Assembly (NCBI RefSeq): GCF_051859125.1
Contig: NZ_JBHYGG010000302.1
Coordinates: forward strand, 1 to 64,000
Origin: Gemmata sp051859125
GTDB taxonomy: Bacteria; Planctomycetota; Planctomycetia; Gemmatales; Gemmataceae
Direction of reading: 5' to 3'
Length of the DNA stretch: 64,000 bases
The notes under the pieces were generated by a model, which worked only from the letters and a program-made list of their open reading frames with translations, had not been told where the DNA came from and searched no databases. The translations under genes and the position numbers were made by a program. Below, piece by piece: positions 25,104-37,006 of the stretch. Numbering within the stretch: position 1 is the first letter of the stretch; each line of letters opens with the position of its first letter.

Positions 25104-27590
25104 TCAGTTCCCGGCCTTGCGGAGCGCCTCGGAGATCTTCTTGGCGTCGGGGGCCAGCGGGCTCTCGGGGAAGTCGGCGATCATCTGGTCGAACTGCTTG
25201 CGGGCGTCCGCCTTCTTGTCGAGGCGGTACAGGCACCGGCCGTAGTTGAACAGGATCACGTCGAGGAACTTGGCGTCGGGGTGGGTGCGGAGCACGGACT
25301 CGAACACGTCGATGGCGCGGGCGTAGTCCTTCTGAACGTAGTAGTAGTTGGCCATCTTCGCGACCGCCTCGCCGACCCGGCCGCTGTCCGGGAACTGGTC
25401 GAAGACCTTCTTGTACTCCTGGAACGACTGGTCGTAGAGCTGCTGGGACCGCGCGCCCTCGGCGGCCTTGGCCATCTCCTCGTAGCACTCGGCGATGCCG
25501 AACTGGGCCTCGCCCCGGAGCGGGCTCTTCTCGAGCCGCAGCACGCTCGTGTAGATCCCGATGGCCCGCTGGAGTTGCGATTGCTTGCGCGACACGTCGG
25601 CCAGTTGGAGCAGCGCGGCGTCCACGAACTCGCTGTTCGGGAAGTCCCGCTGGAGCCGCTGGCTCATCGCGGCCGCGAGGTCGAGCTTGTCCATCTCGAA
25701 GTAGATCTTCCAGAGCTGGACGTAGGTCTCCTCGAGGGTGCGGCCGCCGAGCTTCGTGGCCTCGGCGCTGATCTCCTCGCACATCGTCATCGCGGCCTGG
25801 TACTTGTCGTCGGCGTTCTTCTTGAGGCCGAACTCCTTGTACCGGTTGCCGATGTTCGTCAGCGCGCTGGCGGTCTTGAGTTGGGTGCGGACCCGGAGCT
25901 CCTGGTCCGAGATCTGCGTCTGCGACACGCGGACGCTGCCGAGGCTGCCCTCGACGACGCGGGCCTTGAACACGACGGTCCGCGGCTCGCCGGTCACGTT
26001 CCGGGCGTCCCCGTAGGTCAGCACGATGAGGTCGTTCGGCTGCGCCTGGAGGACCTGGTCGCCGGCGGTGGCGGTCTCGGCCTTCTCCAGCGAGACGACC
26101 GCGCGGAACGTGCCGGAGTGGATGGTGCCGTCGTCCTTCGGCGGCTCCGGTTGCTTGGGCTCGTCCTTCTTGGGCTCCTCTTTCTTCGCCTCGGGCTGCT
26201 TGGGCTCGTCCTTCTTCGGTTCGGCGTCCTTCTTGGGCTCCTCGCCGTCCTTCTTGGGCTCGGCGTCCTTCTTCGGCTCGTCGGTCGGGATGATGACGAG
26301 GGGGACGTTCTCCGGGAGGACGCGGACGATCTTCGCCTCGCTGAGGACGACGTCGACCTTGTCGATCTTCTTGAACCGCTCGAGCTTGTTCGGGTCGGCC
26401 TTGCCGACGGGTGGGTCCACGCCCTTGCCGCCGGGGCCGGCCTCGGCCGCGAGCTCCTCGGGGGTCTTCTCGCGGTACACCTCGACGGTCGCCTTGAGCA
26501 CGTCGGCCCCGTCGGTCAGGTCGAAGTCGGCGTCCACGACCTGGAGGTGGATGCCGCGGCCGAGGACGACGCCCTGGAGCGTCTCGGAGTACGCGCCGTC
26601 GGTGACCGCGGCGGTCGCGGTGCCGACGACCGGCACGTCCCTGGCGACCACGTTCTCCTTGGCCCCCGCGGCGGTGTGGACGTCGCGGTACGAGATCTTG
26701 ATCGTGTCGCCGCCCTTGATTTCGAGGCGGCCGTTGTTCGGGACCGAGCGGCCGAGGGTGGTCGGGAGCGTGCCGACGACGACCCGCACGTTGCGGCCGA
26801 TGGGCACGCACTCGACGGTCTCGACGTCGCCGCTGGCCGCCTCGACCTTCACCGGGACGGTCTTGCCCTGCTCCAGCGCGGCGAGGTCGGCGTCCTCGAT
26901 GCGGACGAACAGCCGCTTGCCGGCCTCGAGCACCTCGGCGACCGGCTTGACCCCCTCGGCCCCCTTGTCGGGCGGGGGCAGGGCGGTGCCGACGCGCTCA
27001 AGGGCGCTGATCGCCCGGCTGTAGTGCCCCTGCTTGAAGTGGCCCAGGCCGATGTAGTAGTACGCGCGGTTCACCTGCGGGCTCACCGGGAACTTCTCGA
27101 TCACGTCCCGCATGTACTTGAACGTCTTCCCGAAGTTGCCGCTCTCGTAGTAGCACTCGCCGATGCGGAGGGTGGCCTCGGCCCGCTGCTCCTCGTTCGG
27201 GTTGTCCTCGACGGCGGCCGACTCGAAGTAGGTCCGGGCCCGGTCGTAGGCGCGGTCCTTGTTGAGCAGGTGGTTGCCGAGCTTCAGGTGGGCGTCGAAC
27301 CGCACCTTGCTCCGCGGGTACCGCTCGATCACCGACTGCCACACCTCGATGGCCTTGGCGGGCTCGCCGGCGTCGAGCCGGGCGTCGCCGGCCTCGAGCA
27401 GCTTGCGGGCGGTGCGGTCCTCGACGATCGACCCGCGCTCGGGCGAGCCCTTGTCCTTGCCCTTGTCCTTGTCCTTCGCCTTGGCGTCCTGGCCGGCGGG
27501 CGCGCCGTGGGTGGCGAGCATCGGGACGACGAGGCAGCCCAGCACGAAGCCGGGCACGGCCAGGCGCAAGCGGGTGGCGGCGGTGCTCAT
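25104..27590 (-). CDS. Secreted TPR / beta-repeat protein, 828 aa
   Basis: A shorter relative of the 2472-aa protein, encoded just upstream. Signal peptide (RLAVPGFVLGCLVVPMLA), Lys/Asp-rich linker, N-terminal TPRs (KAIEVWQSVIERYPRSKV; HYSRAISALERVG), two beta-modules (VRIEDADLAALEQGKTV near 220; VVDADFDLTDGADVL near 345, with its HSGTFRAVV end displaced to about 487), a low-complexity KKDEPKQPE insert (about 433-480) and C-terminal TPRs (about 563-826, e.g. DYARAIDVFESVLRTHPDAK). First gene of the minus-strand cluster and divergent from the DUF4159 set, so its promoter should lie in 27591-27900. Confidence 0.88.
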   Translation of the reverse strand: MSTAATRLRLAVPGFVLGCLVVPMLATHGAPAGQDAKAKDKDKGKDKGSPERGSIVEDRTARKLLEAGDARLDAGEPAKAIEVWQSVIERYPRSKVRFDAHLKLGNHLLNKDRAYDRARTYFESAAVEDNPNEEQRAEATLRIGECYYESGNFGKTFKYMRDVIEKFPVSPQVNRAYYYIGLGHFKQGHYSRAISALERVGTALPPPDKGAEGVKPVAEVLEAGKRLFVRIEDADLAALEQGKTVPVKVEAASGDVETVECVPIGRNVRVVVGTLPTTLGRSVPNNGRLEIKGGDTIKISYRDVHTAAGAKENVVARDVPVVGTATAAVTDGAYSETLQGVVLGRGIHLQVVDADFDLTDGADVLKATVEVYREKTPEELAAEAGPGGKGVDPPVGKADPNKLERFKKIDKVDVVLSEAKIVRVLPENVPLVIIPTDEPKKDAEPKKDGEEPKKDAEPKKDEPKQPEAKKEEPKKDEPKQPEPPKDDGTIHSGTFRAVVSLEKAETATAGDQVLQAQPNDLIVLTYGDARNVTGEPRTVVFKARVVEGSLGSVRVSQTQISDQELRVRTQLKTASALTNIGNRYKEFGLKKNADDKYQAAMTMCEEISAEATKLGGRTLEETYVQLWKIYFEMDKLDLAAAMSQRLQRDFPNSEFVDAALLQLADVSRKQSQLQRAIGIYTSVLRLEKSPLRGEAQFGIAECYEEMAKAAEGARSQQLYDQSFQEYKKVFDQFPDSGRVGEAVAKMANYYYVQKDYARAIDVFESVLRTHPDAKFLDVILFNYGRCLYRLDKKADARKQFDQMIADFPESPLAPDAKKISEALRKAGN

Positions 27591-27964
27591 TTACGGATCG
27601 ACTCCAAAAGAGGAGACGCAGCGAAACCCGGGCGTGCGGCGGGCGGGGCTCGGTTCGGTCTCGGCTTGGCTCAAGGCGGCGGGTTGTGCGGAACCCCACG
27701 CGGAAGGGCGGCCCTTCACTTGTGTGCGTGGCTGGCGACCGTGCGGGGGCAGCAGGAATCCCGCGGTTGGAAGTCGCCGAACAATCGGTTCTGCGGGTTA
27801 AGTTTGTCCAACCGGCGACGGGATTGCAAGCGGCAAATTCGACGCAATCCGAACTTTTTCCGCGAAACACAATCTTTGACAGACCGCCGCGAGTCGGTAC
27901 GATGGAATCCGCCCGCCGCACGCTGCCTCACCCCGCCCCGACGCCTTTTCCCCATAGCACCCCG
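27591..27964. other. Divergent promoter region
   Basis: 374 bp between the minus-strand TPR cluster and the plus-strand DUF4159 cluster; less GC-rich around 27780-27900. It holds the plus-strand promoter at 27876-27903. A minus-strand promoter was not clearly found. Confidence 0.65.
27876..27903 (+). promoter_or_regulatory. Sigma70-type promoter
   Basis: TTGACA (27876-27881), 16-bp spacer, TACGAT (27898-27903). Because the -10 box includes the ATG at 27902, that codon cannot be the start of the downstream gene; ATG 27965 must be used, giving a leader of about 55 nt. Confidence 0.7.
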
Positions 27965-28438
27965 ATGCAACCACCCCGCACCAACCAGAACGGCGAACTC
28001 GCCAAGGTCGCGACCGCGGACCCGGGCCGCATCGCCGACGTCCTCCCCCACCGCGCCAAGACCCCGCAGGAGGCGCTCGGCCTCTCCGGTACCGGCGGCC
28101 TGTTCAAGGCGTCGCTCCAGGCGACCGTGCTGTTCGGCCTCGTCATCGGCCTGCTCACCGTCGTCCCGTACTTCCTGCAGAAGCCGCAGGACGGCGCGAA
28201 GGCGGCCGCCCCGGCCCCGCCCGACGAGAAGACCGACGACACGACCGCCCCGGCCCCGCAGCCGAAGGGCACGACGGACCCGGCCACGAAGACCCCCGCC
28301 ACCCCGACCGGCCCGAAGGTGCAGCCGAAGGACGACCTGCTCAACAAGCTCGGCGAGACCGGCACGAAGTCCGGCACCCCCAAGTCGAAGGACCCGTTCA
28401 AGGCCGGCGGCGAGGACGACCTGCCGGGACTCAAGTAA
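27965..28438 (+). CDS. Single-TM protein with Pro/Ala/Thr-rich periplasmic tail
   Basis: A 157-aa protein: cytoplasmic N-terminus, one membrane helix (about 50-71, LQATVLFGLVIGLLTVVPYF), then a Pro/Ala/Thr/Lys-rich low-complexity tail (PAPQPKGTTDPATKTPATPT) ending in DDLPGLK. The topology is like TonB or TolA without their folded C-terminal domain. No family recognised. Given the ExbB/ExbD genes in the divergent cluster it is a candidate partner of the motor; this is inference from topology and position only. Confidence 0.7.
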   Translation: MQPPRTNQNGELAKVATADPGRIADVLPHRAKTPQEALGLSGTGGLFKASLQATVLFGLVIGLLTVVPYFLQKPQDGAKAAAPAPPDEKTDDTTAPAPQPKGTTDPATKTPATPTGPKVQPKDDLLNKLGETGTKSGTPKSKDPFKAGGEDDLPGLK

Positions 28439-28780
28439 CACGTTTCGGGTGCCGCCTGCGGCTGCGCCTTCGATGCGATGTGCAACGTGGTGGAGGGGCT
28501 GAGTGGTGCCCCTCACCCGCCGCGGTCAAAGCCCCCCGTAGGAACGGGGCGAGGTGGGGTTCCCGGACCCCTCACCGGCACCGTGATCGGACCCGCTCAA
28601 GAAGAAACCAACTACCCCCACCTCGCCCCGTTCCTACGGGGAGAGGTCGCGACGAGGCTCTTCGAGTCGCGGGTGAGGGGCTCCACCTGAAACGCCGACC
28701 GACCACGCCGACTTATTCCGCGCCCGATTCAACGACCTGCGGGTTGTCACCCCGAACTCCGAACTCCCGGCGAGACCCCC
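28439..28780. other. Gene-free stretch with long palindrome
   Basis: 342 bp between two co-directional genes; mostly the palindrome at 28506-28683. No coding sequence is apparent. Confidence 0.6.
28506..28683. repeat. Intergenic palindrome, CCTCCCC family, copy 3
   Basis: Arms at about 28506-28560 and 28617-28683 share CCCCTCACCCGC and CGTAGGAACGGGGCGAGGTG with their complements. The right arm keeps the element GGGGAGAGGTCG with CTCTTCGAGTCG, which matches copies 1 and 2; the left arm has lost part of it. Confidence 0.75.
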
Positions 28781-30367
28781 GTGAACCGCCTTCGCCTGAC
28801 TCTTCCGCGGGCCGCGCTCCTCACCGGCCTGTACCTGCTCGCGTGGGCCGGCCTCGCGGTGTTCCGCGCCTTCGCCACCGGCGGCTCGCTCGGCGACCCC
28901 GCGAACTTCGCCCTGTTCGGCCACGACGTGCTGCCGGCCCTCGGGTGGGCCGTCGACCCGGGCGGGTGGATCGGCCTGTACCTGATCGGCGGCGTCGGCG
29001 TCGTGTACCTCCTGGAGTGGGCCGCGCGGCGGATCGAGGTCCGGTCGCAGCCCGCCGACCCGGACGCCCGGCCGCTCATCTCGGTGTGCGGCGAGACCCC
29101 CGGCGGCCGCCGCGGGTACTGGAACCCGCTCGACCCGGCCGCCCACCTCTACACGTTCACCCCGGCGTTCCTCGCCTCGATCCTCTTGGTGCCCGTGGCC
29201 GTCGCCGCGTGGCTCCCGGTCGTCATCGAGAAGGTGATGCTCGTGCCCAGCGCCACGCCGCTCCTCGGGGCGCGGGTGATGGACCTCTACAAGACGCTCC
29301 ACGGCACCTGGGCGCCGTCGATCCTCGCGTTCCTCGCGGTGATCTCCCTGGCCACGGCACTCGCGCAGGCCCGGCGGGTGCGGCAGTCGCTGTCGGTCCT
29401 CACCGCGTACTCGCTCGTGTTCCTGCTCGCGTACTTCATCGCGCACCAGTCCGCGGCGGCCGGCGACGAGATCGAGTCCGACATCCCGGCCGGCGGCGGG
29501 AACGACTCGATCAAGGCGACCGCCGTGAAGGTGCAGAAGGTGGTCCGCAAGAAGTACGTCATCAACCCGTACAGCTCGATCGTGTTCGCCGCGCCGCCGC
29601 CGATCGACAAGATCGAGATGAAGTTCAACGAGGAGACGGCGAACCAGTACAAGGCCGGGAGCGGGCCGGGCGGGCTCGGCCAGGGGGCCGGGAAGGGCGG
29701 CGGGTTCGGCAGCGGCACCGGCAGCGGGAAGTACGAACTGGTCCGCCTGCGGCACTCCGACGGTTCGTGGAACAAGAACTTCGGCGTCGGCGGCGACCGC
29801 AACCTGCTGGCCGAGTTGAAGGCCCGCGAGCCGCTCGTGAAGATCGCGGAGGAGGACAAGTCGATCGACTTCCAAACGCTCGCCCGGGCCGCGGCGAAGA
29901 AGCCGTTCCCGCTCATCTACATCGGCGGCGCGCACACGTTCTCTCCCACTGAAGCCGAGCGGAAGATCCTCCGCGAGTACCTCATCGACAAGCACGGCAT
30001 GGTGCTCGGCGACAACCTCGGGGGCCACGGGTTCCACCACAACTTCGTGGCCGAGATGAACCGGATCACGGGCGTGACCGCGGTCGTCGTCCCCCGCGAC
30101 GACCGCATCCACCAGCGCCCCTACGACCTGCCGCAACTGCCGTTCGTCGTGAACCACGCGCCGGGCAGCAAGGCCGAGCCGCTCGGGTGGAAGATCGACG
30201 GCCGGTGGGCCGTGTACTACCACCCCGGCGCGCTCAGCGACGCCTGGCGCGACGACCACGCCGGCATCAAGAAGGCCGTCTGGGAGAACTGCTACCAGCT
30301 CGGCATCAACATCCTCTTTTACGCCTACGCGGAGCAAGACAAGTGGCGCTCAGCACAGCAACAGTGA
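28781..30367 (+). CDS. DUF4159 domain-containing membrane protein
   Basis: A 528-aa protein. Four or five membrane helices in the first ~230 residues (about 10-30, 65-85, 130-155, 185-205, 215-230) are followed by a Gly-rich linker (GPGGLGQGAGKGGGFGSG, about 290-310) and the DUF4159 domain (about 325-520: FPLIYIGGAHTFSPTEAERK, then GHGFHHNFVAEMNRITG and PFVVNHAPGSKAEPLGW). DUF4159 is a glutamine-amidotransferase-like/flavodoxin-like fold of unknown activity. GTG 28781 is the start. Its end overlaps the next gene, so the two are coupled. Confidence 0.85.
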   Translation: MNRLRLTLPRAALLTGLYLLAWAGLAVFRAFATGGSLGDPANFALFGHDVLPALGWAVDPGGWIGLYLIGGVGVVYLLEWAARRIEVRSQPADPDARPLISVCGETPGGRRGYWNPLDPAAHLYTFTPAFLASILLVPVAVAAWLPVVIEKVMLVPSATPLLGARVMDLYKTLHGTWAPSILAFLAVISLATALAQARRVRQSLSVLTAYSLVFLLAYFIAHQSAAAGDEIESDIPAGGGNDSIKATAVKVQKVVRKKYVINPYSSIVFAAPPPIDKIEMKFNEETANQYKAGSGPGGLGQGAGKGGGFGSGTGSGKYELVRLRHSDGSWNKNFGVGGDRNLLAELKAREPLVKIAEEDKSIDFQTLARAAAKKPFPLIYIGGAHTFSPTEAERKILREYLIDKHGMVLGDNLGGHGFHHNFVAEMNRITGVTAVVVPRDDRIHQRPYDLPQLPFVVNHAPGSKAEPLGWKIDGRWAVYYHPGALSDAWRDDHAGIKKAVWENCYQLGINILFYAYAEQDKWRSAQQQ

Positions 30368-32016
30368 TCGCGCGGACGGCCGTTCGGTGGGCGTCGGCGG
30401 CCGCGCTGCTCCTCGGGGCGGTCGCCGCGGCGGACGCGGCCGGGCCGCGCGACCACCAGATGGACCTGAAGCGGTGGGAGAAGCTCAAGGAGGCCGAGCG
30501 GTTCCAGCTCACGGCCGCCGATCGCCTCTACAACGCCCACCAGTTCAAGGCCGCCGCCGACGAGTACGAGAAGTTCCTCAAGCTGTACGAGACGAGCGAG
30601 GGCGCACCCTACGCGCAGCTCAAGTACTCGCACTGCCTCGTGAGCCTGCGGAAGCAGAACGCGGCCATCAAGGACGGGTACCAGACGCTCCTCGACTACT
30701 TCCCGGACTCGCCCGAGGCGCCGATCGCGGCCATCCTGATCGCGCAGACGTACCGCGAGATCGGCGACATCAAGCCCGCGAAGAAGGCGTACGCGAAGGC
30801 GATCACCGCGTACCCGGCGCACGTCGCCGCGGTGTGGGCGCGGCTCGACCTGGCCGCCATCGCGGAGAAGGAGAACGACGCCGAGACCCGGGTGAACCTG
30901 CTCCGCCAGCTCACGTTCGACGTCGAGCGGAAGGGCGGCGCGGCCGAGCCGTGCGTGAACGCCGCCCGGCAGTACACGCAGATCGTGTTCCACGCGGGCA
31001 ACTTCGACGAGGGGCTCAAGGCACTGTCCACCACCTGCGGCGAGGCGCAGCTCGTCCCGCACCTGATGGAGGGGCACCACGGCGGGCTCCCGCAGGTGGT
31101 CCACGCCCTCACCGGGTCGATGGACGAGGCGACGCGGAAGCGCGGCGAGAAGCTGGCCGACGCGAGTTGCGGGTGGCTCAAGGCCCGCTCGGCGGAACTG
31201 CTCAAGGACGAGAAGACGAAGCCGCTGGGGGTCGCGGCGTGGTACGCGGTCGCGGGGGTCCGGCACGCCGCCCGGCAGCCCGACAAGGAGAAGGCCGTGT
31301 ACGACGAGATCGTCGCGGCGCTCGGGGCCGACGACAACGCCCTCGGGCACCTCGCGCAGTGGTACAAGAACAACCAGAAGCGCGAGGAGGCCCGCGCGAC
31401 CTACGCCAAGTTCAAGGACGCGGTCGCGGGCAAGGCGGCCATCGCCGCGAGCTACGACGAGGAGACCCCGCGGCAGACCGACAAGGCGGTCGCGATCTAC
31501 CGCGAGCTGGCGGCCGACGCCGCGACCGCGCCGAAGTGGCTGGCCGCGGCCGCGTGGTCGTACCGCCAGGGCGGCAAGCCCGACCCGGCCATCGCAATGT
31601 ACCGCGAGCTGCTCACCGCCGACGCCAAGAACGCCGCCGAGTACCACTTCCAGATCGCCGAGACGCTGTACTACGCGCACCGGTGGAAGGAGTGCATCAC
31701 CGCGTACCGCGGCACCGACCGGTACCCGCACAACTACCAGCACATGGCCGCGGCGCACCGCCAGTTGAAGGAGTACGACGAGGCGATGGCGCTGTACCGG
31801 CAGGTGATCGCGTCGTCGATGGACAAGAACCTGTCGGCGTCGATGTACTGGGAGATCAGCCAGACGCAGGAGGCCGCGGGGAAGAAGGAGGACGCGATCA
31901 AGACGCTGAAGTTCATCTGCAGCACCTTCCCGAAGACCGGCCACGGGAGCCACGCGCACGCCCGGCTCAACGAGGTGTACAAGATCCCCGTGACCCTCGG
32001 CGGCGACAAGGACTGA
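30343..32016 (+). CDS. Secreted TPR protein, 557 aa
   Basis: A signal peptide (VRWASAAALLLGAVAAADA) is followed by TPR-like helical pairs through the whole length (AHQFKAAADEYEKFLKLYE; KKAYAKAITAYPAHVAAVW; QTDKAVAIYRELAADA; EAMALYRQVIASS). GTG 30343 is preferred over GTG 30364 because GGAG lies 8 bp upstream; it overlaps the DUF4159 gene by 25 bp. Third TPR protein of the locus; all three are predicted extracytoplasmic and probably scaffold a complex with the ExbB/ExbD motor, though no interaction is proven. Confidence 0.85.
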   Translation: MALSTATVIARTAVRWASAAALLLGAVAAADAAGPRDHQMDLKRWEKLKEAERFQLTAADRLYNAHQFKAAADEYEKFLKLYETSEGAPYAQLKYSHCLVSLRKQNAAIKDGYQTLLDYFPDSPEAPIAAILIAQTYREIGDIKPAKKAYAKAITAYPAHVAAVWARLDLAAIAEKENDAETRVNLLRQLTFDVERKGGAAEPCVNAARQYTQIVFHAGNFDEGLKALSTTCGEAQLVPHLMEGHHGGLPQVVHALTGSMDEATRKRGEKLADASCGWLKARSAELLKDEKTKPLGVAAWYAVAGVRHAARQPDKEKAVYDEIVAALGADDNALGHLAQWYKNNQKREEARATYAKFKDAVAGKAAIAASYDEETPRQTDKAVAIYRELAADAATAPKWLAAAAWSYRQGGKPDPAIAMYRELLTADAKNAAEYHFQIAETLYYAHRWKECITAYRGTDRYPHNYQHMAAAHRQLKEYDEAMALYRQVIASSMDKNLSASMYWEISQTQEAAGKKEDAIKTLKFICSTFPKTGHGSHAHARLNEVYKIPVTLGGDKD

Positions 32017-32045
32017 TGCCGAACCTCATGCATTCGTTTCGGTCG

Positions 32046-32111
32046 GGTGGGGCAGGCATTCTTGCCTGCCTCCAACCGCTTCCGGAGGCAGGCAAGAATG
32101 CCTGCCCCACC
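32046..32111. repeat. Intergenic palindrome, GGGGCAGGC family, copy 2
   Basis: Perfect 25-bp arms (32046-32070, 32087-32111) containing GGCATTCTTGCCTGCC, with a 16-nt loop. It starts about 30 bp after the TPR gene stop. Confidence 0.92.
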
Positions 32112-32180
32112 ACGGGCAACTGTTCCACGCGATTCGGGATGATACCGGATCCGGTTGATCCGTACCCGTGGCGTCCTGGT

Positions 32181-32238
32181 CCGAGCCCGAGCGCCGAGCG
32201 AGGGTCGACGTGAACCCTCGCTCGGCGCTCGGGCTCGG
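32181..32238. repeat. Intergenic palindrome, GAGCGCCGAGC family, copy 2
   Basis: Perfect 24-bp arms (32181-32204, 32215-32238), identical to copy 1 at 4736-4794; loop 10 nt of different sequence. It lies 70 bp from a GGGGCAGGC palindrome, as copy 1 also does. Confidence 0.92.
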
Positions 32239-32295
32239 GCCAAGACGAACCCAACAGATCCGGTCCGACCCGGGCGGATCGCGTGCGCCCCGGCC

Positions 32296-32898
32296 TCACG
32301 CCGGCGCCTCGGGCTCGCGTGCCTCGCGCTCGAGGCACGTCGGGCAGATCCCGTGGGAGATCCGGCAGTCCGTCACCTCGGCCATGTACTGCTCGACGGA
32401 CTGCCAGTAGTTCTGGTCGCTCCGCACCCGCCGGCACCACGCGCACACCGGGATCAGCCCCTGCAGGCGGTGGATGCGGGCCAGCGAGTCCTCGAGTTCG
32501 CGGACCCGGTCGGCGAACGCCTGCTGGAGGGCGACGACCCGCTCGCCGACCCGGATCCGGGACTGGAGCTCGGCCCGGTCGAACGGCTTGACGACGTAGT
32601 CGTCGGCCCCGCTCTCGAGCCCGGCGACCACGTCCTGGCTGTCGTTCTTCGAGGTGAGGAGGATCGTGTACGTGGGCACCGGGCGGCCGAGGGCCCGCGC
32701 CCGGCGGCACACCTCCGGCCCCTCCAGCCCGGGCATTACCCAGTCGAGGATGGCGAGCTTCGGGGCGTCGTCGGCCCGCAGCGCGGCCCACGCGGCCTCG
32801 CCGTCGGAGGCGGCCACGACCTCGTGCCCCCACCCCTTCACCGTGCGCTCCAGGATGGTCCGGGAGACGACCTCGTCGTCGGCGATCAGGATTCGCAT
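32296..32898 (-). CDS. Response regulator with C-terminal Cys-rich domain
   Basis: A 200-aa protein. Receiver domain residues 1-120 with acid pocket DDE (7-9), phospho-acceptor Asp in LAILDWVMPG (about 52) and Lys in VVKPF. A short coiled segment leads to a C-terminal module with CAWCRRVRSDQNYW and HGICPTC, a probable zinc-binding output seen in a group of planctomycete and other regulators. It follows the hybrid kinase by 25 bp and is the last gene of the signalling operon. Confidence 0.88.
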   Translation of the reverse strand: MRILIADDEVVSRTILERTVKGWGHEVVAASDGEAAWAALRADDAPKLAILDWVMPGLEGPEVCRRARALGRPVPTYTILLTSKNDSQDVVAGLESGADDYVVKPFDRAELQSRIRVGERVVALQQAFADRVRELEDSLARIHRLQGLIPVCAWCRRVRSDQNYWQSVEQYMAEVTDCRISHGICPTCLEREAREPEAPA

Positions 32899-32923
32899 AG
32901 TTGGGCCAGCACGGTGCGGGGGC

Positions 32924-36390
<3,467 letters not shown>

Positions 36391-36403
<13 letters not shown>

Positions 36404-36972
36404 GGCCCCTCCCGCTCGCACGCCGGCGAAAAAAGTGGGCACCCGAACACCGGGGCGTCGGGCACCGGCGGCTCCCCGCCGGCGAGGACCGCGGCCACGG
36501 CCGAGCGCCCGGGGCACGCGCCCGCGCGGCCCCGCGCCGGCGTCACGCCCCCGGCGAACGCGACGCGGCCGGCCGCGTCGCGGGCGACGACGTGCCCGGA
36601 CGTGGCGGCCCCGTCGGCCAGTGCCTCCGCTCCGCCCGCATCGCACCGCACCGCGAGCCCCAGGCGCCCGGCCGCGTCGAGCGCCGGGCCGCGCTCCCAC
36701 CCCGGTTCGGTGCCCGGCGGGAGCACGAACACGACGGTCACGGCCCCGGACCCCGCCCCGTCGGCGAGGGCGGCGAGTTCCGACACGGTGGCCCGGGAGC
36801 ACGGGCAGTGCGGGTGCAGGTAGGCCGTGACCCCGGGGCCGCGGCCGTGCGGGGGCGCGGTGCCGGCCGCGCCGGGGGTCCGGTCGTACCGGTCCCACGC
36901 CGCGAACCCGGCGGCCACGAGGGCCGCCCACGCCGCGACCGCGGACCGTGCGAAGAGTGTCTGGGACTTCAT
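36391..36972 (-). CDS. RedB-like thioredoxin-fold protein
   Basis: A 193-aa protein with an N-terminal membrane anchor or signal (SAVAAWAALVAAGFAAWDR) and a thioredoxin-like segment TAYLHPHCPCSRATVSEL, the active-site-like CPC-S motif of planctomycete RedB proteins. Extra cysteines (CDAGGAEA, GACPG, FGCPLFSPAC) could form disulfides. Encoded between a kinase/HD-GYP fusion and the hybrid kinase, overlapping the latter, so it may sense or set the redox state read by that kinase. The substrate is unknown. Confidence 0.75.
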
Positions 36973-37006
36973 AAGAAGCGTCCCGGGAGGGGGACGGGGT
37001 GGTCGC

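Noticed and set aside
17764..25245. A 2493-codon open frame on the plus strand opposite the giant TPR gene
   Set aside because: It is antisense to a clearly coding gene; long antisense frames are expected in very GC-rich codon-biased DNA, and its product is low-complexity without domains.
27902..27964. Longer start (ATG 27902) for the single-TM protein
   Set aside because: The ATG lies within the -10 box of a well-spaced promoter, so transcription starts after it.
36404..36931. N-terminal extension of the hybrid kinase to 36931
   Set aside because: That part is the shadow of the RedB-like gene in another frame; GTG 36403 has a ribosome site and begins the real N-terminus.
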